From Papaver somniferum (lineage: Eukaryota; Streptophyta; Magnoliopsida; Ranunculales; Papaveraceae), in assembly GCF_003573695.1 (NCBI RefSeq), contig NW_020621936.1, positions 14,136,001-14,200,000 of the forward strand: a stretch of 64,000 nt of DNA. The letters run 5' to 3'. The position numbers and the translations under genes are program-made. Under the pieces are notes generated by a model, which was not told the DNA's origin, did not search any database, and saw nothing but the letters and a program-made list of their open reading frames with translations. Below, in pieces: positions 24,558 to 36,684 of this stretch. Position 1 is the first letter of the stretch, and each line of letters opens with the position of its first letter.

Positions 24558-27500
24558 ATGGATGAGTTCTTGAAGGAATGTGAACCATCAGGTGATGCAG
24601 CATACGGTGCATTCAAAAACCTTTTATCAAGACTAGATGATCCGAATACTAGAGTTGAAGCTCGTATTTTCATGGCTAATCTTCAAAAGAAATTCGAATC
24701 ATCTAAAGAATCATCAGATCTTTGTTTTGATAAATATCATTTCCGTCTTCATGAGATTCCTCTATCTGATTACCAAGGTATATATGTAAACCTGCTCAAT
24801 TGATCGATGATCGTTTTTAGTGTGTTTTTTTTTTTTTGATTTTGATTTTGAGTTTTTTTCTTTTGGTTTGTTTAGGGTATCAGAAAAGGAAGAAATTAGG
24901 AATGATGGAGATTCCAAGTATTTTTATACCAGAAGATTGGTCATTCACTTTTTACGAAGGATTGAACAGACATCCTGATTCTATGTTTAAAGATAAGACT
25001 ATTGCTGAACTTGGTTGTGGTAATGGTTGGATTTCTATTGCTCTTGCTGATAAATGCTCTCCCTCCAAGGTGACTTTCTTAATCGCTGTTGATTTTTTTT
25101 TTATCATTTAGGAGGTAGTAATCAGTGTAATGTTTTGTTTTGTATAGGTTTATGGACTTGATATAAATCCTAGAGCCATTAAAATTGCGCGAATAAATCT
25201 ATATCTAAATGCGTTGGATGATAATGGACAACCAATTTATGATGCTGAAAAGAAGACACTACTTGATAGAGTGGAGTTTCATGAATCTGATCTCTTGTCG
25301 TATTGTCGGGATAATAAAATTGATCTTGAACGAATTATCGGCTGTATACCACAGGTATATGATTTTCTGTAGCTTCAATGATAGTTTATTAGGTGCTTTA
25401 ATGCTTTTGTTGCTGAATGAATATTTTAAGTTCGGCTAACTAAGTTGTTTTCTTTTGGTTAGATTTTGAACCCAAATCCAGAGGCTATGTCAAAATTGGT
25501 TACTGAAAATGCAAGTGAAGAATTCTTGTATTCCTTGAGCAATTACTGTGCTCTTCAGGTCAGAATAGTTCCTTCCCTACATCTCCTTGACTTATATGGT
25601 GCTTTAATTTGATTAACTGATTCAATATCCATTTGCATGCTTTGGAAGAACATAAGATTAGAATTAATACAGGGACATGAATTTGGTTTGCACTGGTAAT
25701 CCAACAACTTTGGAAGAACATAATTTGGTCTATAATTAGTATTCTTGTAATGGTATTACCTTTAGATTCTAAATTTCTTACTCTTGATTTATAAATAACT
25801 CTCCTTCTGTTGTTTATGTATCTGAGAATTTGGAATGGGAAAGAAGAGTAGTATATACTGAACATTGCTTACTTGGTTGAATTGCGGGAAAAGGTGAAAG
25901 TGCCAAAAAAAATTTGAAATATCAATTTCTTATAACATATATATGATGCATACTGTATGATATCCTACATCTTCTATTAGGTCAGATTGAAATTGTTAGC
26001 AGTCAATGCCAAATAAAGGTTTTCAAGGAACAACTGGACCTTGTCAAAGGGTAAAAGTAGATCTAACTATGTAGAGAGTGAGGACATATGGAGGAGTTTT
26101 GGACCAGTATACCGCAGCTTCATTTTATTTTATTTTTGCTTGAATGTAGCTTCGAGAAAGAACCTCTCCATTTGTATTGCATGTTGCAGTTCGGTTTAAG
26201 ATGTTTTCAGTAATTATCTGCTTTTTATTTGTGAGGTGTTCTTACACTGAAGCATGTTATTATCTGTTGTAGAACACTGAGACAGAGGATTGCTACTGAA
26301 ATATGTCATTTCTTCGTTTCAGGGTTTTGTAGAGGATCAGTTTGGCTTGGGGCTAATTGCTCGAGCAGTTGAGGAAAGCATAGCAGTCATCAAACCCATG
26401 GGAATCATGATCTTCAATATTGGAGGCCGCCCAGGACAAGGTGTGTGCAAGCGGCTATTTGAGCGTCGTGGTATCCAAGTGATGCAGCTTTGGCAAACTA
26501 AAATTCTCCAGGTATAGGTGATACACAGTTTCATCCGTTTAAGGTGACTGAGGAGGACAAGATGTTTTTTAGAATTTTTTATTTTATTTTAACTTCTTTA
26601 TGTTGGTTCTACTGTCAAACTTCAATCTTTTCTAGTTCCTATTCAACATTCACGAAGTATTTGGTTTCAATCAGCAAACATCACTCAGTCCATGAATTAA
26701 ATGCTTTCACGGTGATGTAATTTATGCAGGCTGCTGATACAGATATCTCAGCTCTAGTTGAAATTGAGAAGAACAGCCGCCACCGTTTTGAGTTCTTTAT
26801 GAGACTTGTGGGTGACCAGCCTATCTGTGCCAGAACAGCCTTGGCCTATGGAAAAGCTGGTGGCCGTATCTCACATGCTTTATCTGTGTACAGTTGTCAA
26901 CTCCGTCAGCCAAATCAAGTATGCACTTTACTTAAACATACTCTTTGCTGTTGGGTTTATTTAGCAAATGGTAGATGCTGATACGTTAGGTAAATTTACA
27001 GGTTAAGATAATATTTGATTTTCTTAAAAATGGGTTCCAAGACATTAGCAATTCCCTGGATTTATCATTTGAAGCTGATGCTGTTGCTGATGAGAAGATC
27101 CCTTTCTTAGCTTACCTTGCTAGTGTTTTGAAAGAAAACTCATTTTTCACATACGAGCCTCCAGCTGGAAGCAGTCAATTCCGCAACCTTATTGCAGGCT
27201 TTATGAAAGTATACCACCATATTCCACTGAAAAATGATGTAAGGAGACCCTCTGACTTCATTTCTATCATATGAATATGTGATTCTTTTCTTTCATATTT
27301 GTGAAGGTCTCAATGCATCTTTACATGCATTCTGCATTAATAGTACCTACCACAAGAACACTTACTGGTTGTTAAGTTATTCTGTTTTCTCATGCTTATG
27401 AGTTTCACTACTTTACCTGTGGTTTGATTGCACAAGTTCTTCTATATACTTCACTTTGTATCACACTTACATACTCATAAAAGATCTTCATGCAGTAAAC

Positions 27501-30500
27501 TATCCTAGTTTTTCACTTGTTAAAATGATATCTTATACTTTAAATGTCAGTATCAGATATATTATCTTCGGAACTACTGTTTTCATTTTGTCCCATCTCT
27601 TCATCCCTAGTAGTATAATTTGTCAAGAGTTATAGGACACTACAACCTAGTTTATCACTATGGGAAGTAAAAAGAAAAAGAAAATAAAAAGATTATGTCC
27701 TCCTATGCATTATGTGATTCTCGTTTAACTAATACATTTGATGATAATGATTGTTTTGGATGAAGGAGTAAGTACATCTGTTGCAAAAAGAAAACGTATA
27801 ATGTACAAATGTTTTGTAGTTAGCACCTCGAGCTTTGAAAGTTTATGCATGTCCCTGGCTTCTATTTTTAAGAAATGATTAATAGTTTTAGCGCGAGGAA
27901 AAATGTAAAACTTTTGTATTGGGATTGCTATACTTTAAAAAATGATATTTGCGGGCTATGCAGAAATTTGGAAGTGAGTTTATGCTCATCCATGCACGTA
28001 CGCATATGTCTAACGTTTCCTTATTGTTGCCAGAACGTTGTTGTCTTTCCATCCAGGGCTGTGGCTATTGAAAATGCTCTTCGACTTTTCTCCCCACGCC
28101 TTGCCATTGTTGACGAACATTTGACTAGACATTTACCAAAGCAATGGTTGACATCTTTACCGAATGAGGTATGATATTGCTATATTAATTCATCAAGTTA
28201 TATGCTTACACTTGTGTAGATTATTTGATTTCCTTGGCTGTTCCATTTTACTGAGAAGAACAGATTTAGGTATGCCTCTGAAATTGAAATTGAAAGTTCT
28301 TTCAAATTCAATACGGATCTACTATCTGATTATTCACCAATTTAAGAGAGTATGGGTTTTTAGAGAAACTTCTCATTCTAATCAATGTCCCCAAGGACCT
28401 CACTTGGTTGTAATATTTCCTTTTTCATTATTGATTTTTAATTGTTACAATTATTGCATGATTGAGCAAGCAAATGTAAATAATTCTTCTAAAATGACAG
28501 GGGGCAACAGAGGATGTTATAACTGTGATTGATGCTCCACGCCAATCAGACCTGATGATAGAATTGATAAAGAAGCTCAAACCACAGGTTGTGGTTACAG
28601 GGATGGCTCATTTTGAGTCTGTTACAAGTTCCGCTTTTGAGCACCTGTTAGACACTACAAGAGACGTAGGTTCTCGACTCTTCATAGACATATCTGACCA
28701 TTTTGAGCTCTCCAGTCTGCCTGGTTCTAATGGGGTCCTGAAATATCTTGCAAGAAGTACCCTGCCCTCGCATGCGGCAATCCTATGTGGTCTAGTGAAA
28801 AATCAAGTATGCTTTCCTCTTCATAGAGTTTATCTGGTGATCTTGATCGGCATTGTTTAAGTTCAACTCAAAATAGCTCATCATTTGGGTCTTTTCTTTA
28901 AAGAGTCTTATTCTTATATTTGTTTTTCTGTTTATAATGGTGTGAAACTGGATAATTGGTTCAGGTTTATTCAGATCTTGAAGTAGCCTTCGTCATTTCG
29001 GAAGAGGATGCTATTTTCACTGCGCTATCTAAGACTGTGGAGTTACTAGAAGGCCACACAGCTCTGTTTAGTCAATACTATTATAGTTGTATCCTCCACG
29101 AGCTTCTAGCATTTCAGCTTGCGAATCGGCATCCACCTGCAGAGGTATGTTGTGTCTATTAGTTTTTATCTTTTGATAAGAATTTTGGTCTATCATTTCC
29201 AAAGTCCGTGAACTGAAGCAGAATGTCTACCGCAGTTGCATCTTGCCAGTCTTCCTTTTCTTCCCTGTTTGTAGTACAAAATATTTTGTCACAGAAGGCA
29301 TTTAAATACTTTATCGTTTGGAAAGGTGGACGGAGGATGAAAGCGAGATTTTGGGAATAGGCCACCAAATTTGTTTTCTTTTTCTATCCTGATTGGTTAA
29401 AAGAATATGCTGTGTAGGTCACTTAATAAATTGTGTTTCCTTCTATACTTGGATTTGGATCGCATAAAAAAATGTGCGGCACAGGAAGAGATTTTGGGTA
29501 TCAACTGCCACGTGAGGCTTAAAGACTTGAGCAATAATACTGTTACAGTGGTAATTAGTCCTGAAAAAGTGGTTTTTTCTGTTATCACAAGGGTTAAAAT
29601 TAGTTATGTTGGTGAATTAACATGTTAGGAACATTTGCTGCTCTTGAGTTGTATATCCCTTTCAAAGTTCAAAAAGTTGTAACATCATTGGGTGACACTC
29701 GATGGTGTAAATCATTCATTTAAATGGTTGTGTCGCCCAACAACTTATGTGTTTTAATGGAGTTGACATGGTTTTGGTAAATTTTAATCTTCTTCTATTT
29801 TGTGCAGAGAGAATCCCATACTAAATCAGTTGAAATGATCGGATTTTCAAGTTCTGCTGTTACAGCCCTTAGTGACGCTGAGCTGAATATTAGTGAAGCA
29901 GAGAACTCATCACTAATTCACATGGATGTTGATCAAAGCTTCTTGCATGTTCCTTCTCCGGTGAAGGCAGCTATCTTTGAGAGTTTTGCGAGACAAAACA
30001 TGGTCGAATCTGAAACTGATTTGAAGATTGGCATTCAGCAATTTATCAAGAGCAAATATGGGTTCCCAACAGATAGCTGCACAGAATACTTATATGCTGA
30101 CACATCATTATCATTGTTTAATAAGCTGGTCCTTTGTTGTATTCAAGAAGGTGGGACATTGTGCTTCCCAGCTGGTTCAAATGGAAATTATGTTTCCGCT
30201 GCAAAGTTTATGAAAGTGAACACTGCCAGTATCCCAACTGAGGCTGAAGTTGGGTTCAAGCTTTCAGAGGATGTGCTCACAGGCTTACTTAGCACGGTAA
30301 AAAGACCATGGTTATATCTTTCAGGACCGACAATCAACCCAACTGGACTTGTTTATAGCAATGAAGAGTTACAGGGAATATTATCCGTCTGTGCTAAGTT
30401 TGGAGCAAGAGTCATTATTGATACATCCTTCTCAGGACTGGAATTCAATGAATCCAGTTGGAATTTGGAGGAAACTTTGTCAAAGATGAGTTCCTCTGGT

Positions 30501-31687
30501 GACTCAGCATTTTGTGTTTCTTTGCTCGGAGGATTGTCTTTTGAGATGCTGACCGGAGGGCTAGCATTTGGCTTCCTTGTTCTGAATCAGCCTATATTGA
30601 TTGATGCATTCAATAGCTTCTCAGGATTAAGCAAGCCTCACAGCACTACCAAATATGCAATAAAGAAGTTGTTGGCTCAGAGAGAGCAGAAAGTGCAGAA
30701 TCTATTGGAAGGCATTCTGGAACAGAAACAGATTTTGCAGAATAGATCTAAACGCATGACGGAGGTAAGCTTTTAACTTTTCAGCAATTGCAGTTACAAT
30801 CCTTCTCAAATTAAAACCTTTTATTTCTTTCCTAGGTCATGTATGATAATCCAGTTATATGTTTTCATTGACATCCTTCATTATCATCCAATTTCATTTG
30901 GTCAAACTTGACATGGGCACAATTACTTGCAAAATATTTTTTTCTGTAAATTTTTGCCAATCATCTAGCTGACAAATCTATTTGCATAACTGTGTCGCTT
31001 CCTTTTAGAAGTTCAGTCTCTTAGCTATTGCATGATCCTTTTATAGTTTGATTTCTGGTATATTATATGAAGCCTCCTCTAGGGTTATAGGGTTTATTCC
31101 CTGTTATGTTTTAAGAGGCCATATTCCACACTTGGAGTAGGTGGGTTTGGTGTACAAGACTACTTTATACCTATATACCGTGACAGTGAAACTGGTGATA
31201 AATCACCTCCGCATTGCGCATTTTCCAGTCAATTGTTGCTTTCTTGTGGTCTTCTAAATTTTTTTTTGTTTTGGTTTTCAGTGCTGTTTTCAGTTTTTCG
31301 TTTTTGTCGAATCTATTATTTTTAAAATTCAATTATCGTCACAATCTTATTTTTTAACAGGCACTGAAGAGCTGTGGATGGGACGTGCTTGAATGCAGTG
31401 GTGGTGTATCTATGATGGCAAAGCCATCTGCTTATCTGGGCAAAACATTAAAAATCAATAAATCGTCTAGTAATGGCGACTCCACTTGTGTCACTGATGC
31501 CTATGAAGCTATACTCAAGGATTCAAATATCAGGGAAGCTATTTTCAAAGCAACAGGTTTATGCATCAATAGTGGCAAATGGAGTGGAACTGGCTACTGC
31601 CGTTTCACAATTGCCATGGAGGATACCAAATTTGAACAAGCATTGGAATGCATATCCAAATTCAAGAAAGTTGTCCTCGGGGTCTAA
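24558..31687 (+). CDS. MMT1: Methionine S-methyltransferase, 12 coding exons
   Basis: Transfers a methyl group from S-adenosylmethionine to methionine, giving S-methylmethionine (EC 2.1.1.12), a cytosolic plant reaction used in sulfur transport and methyl recycling. Exons with consistent GT-AG borders and phase: 24558-24777, 24876-25069, 25148-25354, 25463-25558, 26323-26511, 26730-26918, 27002-27238, 28034-28168, 28501-28806, 28965-29144, 29808-30764, 31361-31687. They join to 1078 aa, close to the ~1070 aa usual for the family. The N-terminal methyltransferase has motif I AELGCGNG (117-124), VYGLDINP (139-146), and CIPQILNPNP across the exon 3/4 border. The C-terminal half (about 650-1070) has an aminotransferase-like fold with NPTG (828-831) and an Asp at 856. 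The lysine expected for pyridoxal phosphate is not seen in the segment from Ser889. All frames are open. Its convergent neighbour is the B-box gene. Confidence 0.96.
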
Positions 31688-32750
31688 TAAAATTTCAAGT
31701 TCCTTTCCGTTCATTTCAACGCCTTTCTGATTGAAGTTTAAAATACCTCATAAATATGGAAATCCACCCAGGTTCTCGCAAAGAGGAGGTAAAAACTAAA
31801 GCTGTTCCCTTGCGATGATAAATTTTATCCTTAATTTTTTTCCATTATTAAGACTGTTTCTGATTCTTTTTGAGGGAATATATTTGTTCTTATGGTATTC
31901 TCTGAAACTGGAATTCAGTTCTGTAAAGTGAATTGGTAAAACCTTGATGTTGATTTACGTCTTCCACATGTTGGGTTTGTGTTTTTGTGATGGTTCTAAT
32001 AAAACTAAAAGCTTACAGTTTAATTGTGTGTGTACTCTTTACTCTGAATTGCTTTTCTTTCAATAAAACGGTACTTACGAGTCGCGTTAATCACTTAAAT
32101 ATCTGCATATTCTTCACATTCTTAGATTTAGGTGCCAAATGACAGGCAAGGAAAGCAAAAAAGTTCAAGAATGTGGATTCAATAAAGCAGGGGCTGTACT
32201 GATTGTGGTGTTCTAAATCAAATGCCACCTTTGACCAAACACATAAGTAAACAAATGATAGGTGTAGTTTGTCTTCGTGAGCACTTTTAAAAGGTATTCT
32301 TGTCATTCTTTTCACATGTGCATAAATATCTGTTTCTCGTTGGAAGAAATATCTAGATTTTGTATGAGAAAATTCTTGATTTTCCTGTCTGCAACTGTTT
32401 CACTTGTTACATATTCTTTGCAAAGACACAACAGTTAATAATGCTATGTTAAGAATCCTTAAATAGAAAGTGCGGTTGAGTTCTTAAATTAGTAAAAATA
32501 GTGAATCAACATTAACCAAGTTTACATACAGCATCTTCAAAGCAAAGAGATTTCTATTGAAGAATCTCAGATTTAAATACAACATGAATAACAAAGGATA
32601 GTGAAAAACACTACATGGAAGGGGTACATGCTAAAAATAAAAGCAAAATAAAGAAATGTTTGGAGCTCTTAGACCACCTAACGAATTCTCAGGCTCTTGT
32701 GTTCTCCTGTTCAGTAAGTTCAAAAAGAATGAATTTTGATTGAAATTTCA
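31688..32750. other. Convergent intergenic region with both 3' UTRs
   Basis: The methyltransferase 3' UTR runs right from 31688. Candidate poly(A) signals include 'aataaaac' at about 31998 and 'caataaaacgg' near 32061. The B-box gene 3' UTR runs left from 32750. No other gene is visible. Confidence 0.5.
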
Positions 32751-33451
32751 CTAGCTGCTGCTTATGGTAGAAGATTCAAATTCAGAAGGCGAGAATTCAT
32801 AATTCTGGTCTAAATTGGTACTGTTGGTGAAAATCTCATCCGATGGCCAATCAGAAAAGTGCGGGTCACTTGAGAAGGTACTGTTGTTATTCATATCCGA
32901 GAAGGTACTGTTGTTGTTATTCATATCTGTAGTTGTAGAAGAAATGTTGAGGGATGAAGAACCATTTGCATTACTTGGCGTCATTGAGGAATTTAAATAA
33001 GATAAGCTTGAGGGTTTGGAGTCCGTGATTTGTTGTTGCTGCTGCTGGAAATCATTGAGTTTTACACCAGTTAGAAGGAATCTCTGGTGAGATGACTGAG
33101 TGGAAGAATGGATAGAAACATCACAGTTTCTGCAGAGTAATGCTCTATCTTCTAAGCAGAAGAAATACCCAGCTTTTTCCTGCATATATTCTCACGACCA
33201 TTCAGAATGACAGCAACACCATTATAAAAAAAAATCAAGTGTTGAACAAAAGTGAGCAGTACCTGGCAGATATCACAAGAAGGTTGATTGCGGTTATGAT
33301 TATTATGAAGTAGCGGTATCCGCTGATGTTTGCTCGCGAGTTTATTAGCAGCGTGTACCTTTTCGTCGCAGTTATAACATAGCGCTGCCTCATCCGCACA
33401 ACATAACACCACTGCTTCTGCCTTCTCACACACATCACACTGTATCTTCAT
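32751..33451 (-). CDS. Double B-box zinc-finger protein (BBX20-23-like)
   Basis: Two coding exons, 33451-33263 and 33179-32751, separated by an 83-bp GT-AG intron in phase 0, encode 205 aa. B-box 1 (residues 5-44) has the zinc ligands C5, C8, C17, C25, C28, H33 and H42. B-box 2 (59-96) has C59, C62, C71, C79, C82, H87 and H94, followed by the conserved RFLLTGVK. There is no CCT domain, so it belongs to the double B-box group (class IV, DBB). The N-terminus [25 protein letters not shown] most resembles Arabidopsis BBX22/BBX23. Such proteins are nuclear cofactors in light signalling, often with HY5; that role is from the family. After the boxes come a Gln run (about 108-113), Ser/Asn-rich sequence with an in-frame duplicated D-M-N-N-N-S-T-F-S unit, and an acidic C-terminus. 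Confidence 0.92.
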
Positions 33452-33550
33452 CTCTACAATTCTTTCTTTCTCTCTTCTTCTTACTTGACTTCAGTTATAG
33501 ATTTTGCTTCATTCCCTTTCTATCACTACACTAAAATGCTTACACGCCGG

Positions 33551-33558
33551 TATAAATA
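33551..33558 (-). promoter_or_regulatory. Weak TATA-like element upstream of the B-box gene
   Basis: TATTTATA on the minus strand, about 100 bp upstream of the start codon, followed by a pyrimidine-rich leader (read as ctt/tct runs on the minus strand). Position is suitable; the sequence is not a consensus TATA box. Confidence 0.3.
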
Positions 33559-33599
33559 TCCTTAGCGCCTAATCACGAGATAATAGTGATGCTGACAAT

Positions 33600-35650
33600 C
33601 ACATGGGAAGGCAAAACTACAGAATTCTCAGGCAGTACAGTGAACAAAGACCAATTGGTAAGTTTTGAATCTCCGGACAGTTGAGACTGTTTGGTTTGGA
33701 TAGAGAGAGAGAGCGGTTTTCAGAGCCAGATACAACAGAAAAGTAATGGAGATAGTTTGGTATGAGTTGGTTAGGATAGGTAAAGAGATAGAACAGATAA
33801 ATAGATAGATGTTATATCTTTAAAATCAAGGCGGCAAAAAGGAAAATATTAATAGAAGAAAAATTTAGAAGATATTTAATTTTGGGATATTTTTGGTGAA
33901 TGAAAAGTAGTGATTGTTGATCAAACAACAAGAAAGATCTAGAACTATTAGAATAATAGCAGCAACTTTGTTAGATCTTATGTACATGTACCATTTTGTT
34001 GATTTTAAAGTTGGAACCTAACTCAAGGTCTATCAATGTTTTTGTGAGCTCGGCTTCGTCAACTTGGCCAATTGGAGAACTTGCCATATTCACATTAAAG
34101 GGTAGCTATCAGGATACAGTAAGGAAATGCGGTACAAAGTGATGGATACTTTTCGACTCGGATTCTATGCAATGAGTCATGTCTAGGCACTTTCGTTTAT
34201 CTGGCTTCAAGGACTTGACCCCATAGTTCGTTTTTTTTTATGCTTTCATTTTGACGATGGCAATGAACTTCCAGCCCTCAAAAACAGAAGAAGCCATTTC
34301 TTAGCTAAAAGAAAAAAAAAGAAATTAAATAAAAATGGAAATGGAAATTTAAGAACGGCACGACAATCTTGGTAGATACTGCTATCGTAGCAGAGTTTTG
34401 TCCATTCAAAATGAAATCCAATTGGGGTTGTGGCCCATAACTGTGGTCCCTCTGTTTCTCAACTAAAAGTCAGAAGACAGTTCCATCCCATTTCTTCCTC
34501 ATCACCATCTTTTGCCTGCCTATAATAGACAAATGTATCAAACTAGCCAAGGAAACAAAGTACATATACAAGTTCAAAAGACATCAACATTAAGCCAGCA
34601 AGGATTCTCCATGTCCATGACTAGATAAAAGGAAAAATCCTAACATGTTTCAACGGTAGTTTCCAAATTAGTGTATATCTAGGAAGAGATAATTCCCTAC
34701 TCTTAGCGAGGATCGTAATATGGTTAAATGGTACATATATGTCCACATTGTTCACAATTTCTAGCTTTATGTTCACCATGGAGATCTTGAAGCTAAACTG
34801 CTGGTGTGGAGCGTCACGTCATAGAACTTGATGTCAAGTCTCAACCTCTGGATATTTTGAGAATTAGCTACTCACTAACAATCATATACTCTACCTAATT
34901 AGAAAATCTTATGTCGCAAGAGTCAAGACCTTGTGATAAATGATCCCAGTCCTTTGATTGCAATGCCACTGACTCTTAAGAAAAATCCCATTGATACATA
35001 TATGATATTATTCTAGCTGATCTTAACTCAAATGCAAAGGCCACGTCAATAGAATCTAGACCATAGACGTGATTCTAATATTAGACTTAGACGTGGTTTT
35101 ACATTAGCCATCTACTGTGTGGGCGTGGTTCTATTTTAGCCAGACGATATAGATATATCGACTCGAGTCATTGTAGAAATCTCGATGGTGTTTTAATTCC
35201 ATCTGCATCTGCACACTATTCATACAGCTGCATAGCTAGTTTTTCATCCCATATCCTATCAAATTTGCTGAAAAAATCCGAGTTTTTTTATTTATTCATA
35301 CCAAAATGAAAATGCTCATCACGGGTTTATACATCCAAACATTTCTTTCTTCTGCTACAAAAACTCCCATGGCTCCTAATGACGGATACCAATTTATCGG
35401 GAGGTTACCAAATACCATACGAAGAAAACATTTTCTTGTTGTCTTATATAGGATTTGGTACATTCCCTGTTAGCAATAACCGTGATAAAGATGTATAAAA
35501 TTCTCAAATAAACAAATCTGTCTATAAAATATTTTTGTTCTTTAAATCAAGCCGGCATAACCCAAATATACCCAACTTTATAATAGCGACCAAGTTTTAT
35601 TTAGATTTGAGTCAAACTGAGTCAGCTCCCAGTCAAACTTTTTTCTTCCT
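33600..35650. other. Intergenic region upstream of the B-box gene
   Basis: No open frame with recognisable content. It is AT-rich and includes the short ACGTG-containing repeats listed separately. Confidence 0.5.
35041..35146. repeat. Three imperfect repeats containing (g)acgtg/gcgtg cores
   Basis: 'agacgtgattctaatattag', 'agacgtggttttacattagc' and 'gggcgtggttctattttagc' follow within about 80 bp; a further 'ccacgtc' lies just upstream at 35041. ACGTG is the core bound by bZIP and bHLH factors, but the site is about 1.6 kb from the nearest gene start and may equally be part of a decayed repeat. Confidence 0.5.
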
Positions 35651-35654
35651 TTTA

Positions 35655-36210
35655 AACAACCTGGTTTCAACAAATAGTTATTGTATCACCAATAAATTAG
35701 TTTAGGCGAAAAGCACTCAACATACTCATACAAGGTTGAAAGCAAACTTGGTTTCAACGTAAAACTACCAATTCACTGACGAAAGACATTGGTCTCAACG
35801 TCGGTGAAATTGCCAAAAATAGTTGAAACCAAACCATAAACTTCCATCTGACCAACACAATGGTTTCGATGATAAAACCGAGAAAATCAATTGAAACCAA
35901 ACCTTGATTAACTAAAAATTAAACGTATCACCAACAATATTGATTTCGACGACAAAAGTACGGAAAATTTAGTTAGAAACACATTTTTTTAAAGTTTCAA
36001 CTTAAACTTATTGTACTGTCACCAATTAAACATAGGTTTCAGTGACAAAATTCAATATAATCAGTTGGAACCAGATCGAGTTTCAGTATAAACTTACTGT
36101 TTCACCAGAAAAAACATTTGTTTCAAATAATTTAGTCAAAATATTTTGAAACCAATTCTGGTTTAATAGAACTTCCATTTCACCAACACAACATCGGTTT
36201 GGATGAAAAT
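35655..36210. repeat. Degenerate tandem array, ~80-bp unit
   Basis: Six to seven diverged units of roughly '(g)ttgaaaccaaac...taaactt...tcaccaa...att(g)gtttc.a.gacaaaa' run up to the proline-rich pseudogene. Unit length varies from about 70 to 90 bp. No reading frame persists across it. Confidence 0.65.
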
Positions 36211-36675
36211 TGAAATGCGGCGGAGATGGTGTTGGCATAGGATCCAAACATGGTAGTTTTGGTAGTGGTAATGTTGGAGTAAGATAAGGAGGCCCTAATG
36301 ACATTGGTGCAGAAAGAAGATGCAAATCTGGTATTTGTGGAGGATCAGAAAATGATAGCGGGTACGTAAGGTGGTGGTGTGAGGGTAAGAGAAAAAGGTG
36401 GTGTTGGTGGTACTAGAGAAGGAAGATAAGGAGGCGGAGATAGTGTCGGTGGAGCATTAGGACATGGTAATGGGATCGGTGGTAGTTCGGGAGTAAGAGG
36501 AGGAGCTAGTGGTAGGAAGGAGGACGAAAATGAGGCAGATCTGGTATTGGTGGAGGATCAGAAATAATAGCGACTATGGTTGTCGTGTGAGAATAGGAGG
36601 AGGTGCTGGTGGTGGTGGTGAGACTAGGAGGAGGAGATGTTCAAGTGGTGGTGAGACTAGGAGGCGTTAAGATCA
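36195..36675 (-). pseudogene. Proline-rich protein pseudogene fragment
   Basis: On the minus strand the translation is rich in Pro, Leu and His. It includes two copies of S-D-P-P-x-I-P-D-L about 210 bp apart and PPYLTPTLPLPKLPCLDPMPTPSPPHF. The coding-like pattern is broken by stops and shifts, and no Met start or signal peptide can be assigned. A short continuation of the same G-rich (plus strand) sequence lies at 46269-46339, on the far side of the retroelement inserted here. It could be a decayed extensin-like gene or a low-complexity repeat. Confidence 0.4.
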
Positions 36676-36684
36676 ATCAATTAA

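Noticed and set aside
29802..29807. Apparent start at the beginning of the large methyltransferase exon
   Set aside because: The first codon there is GTG within the acceptor tgtgcag; exon 11 begins at 29808 and is in frame with exon 10.
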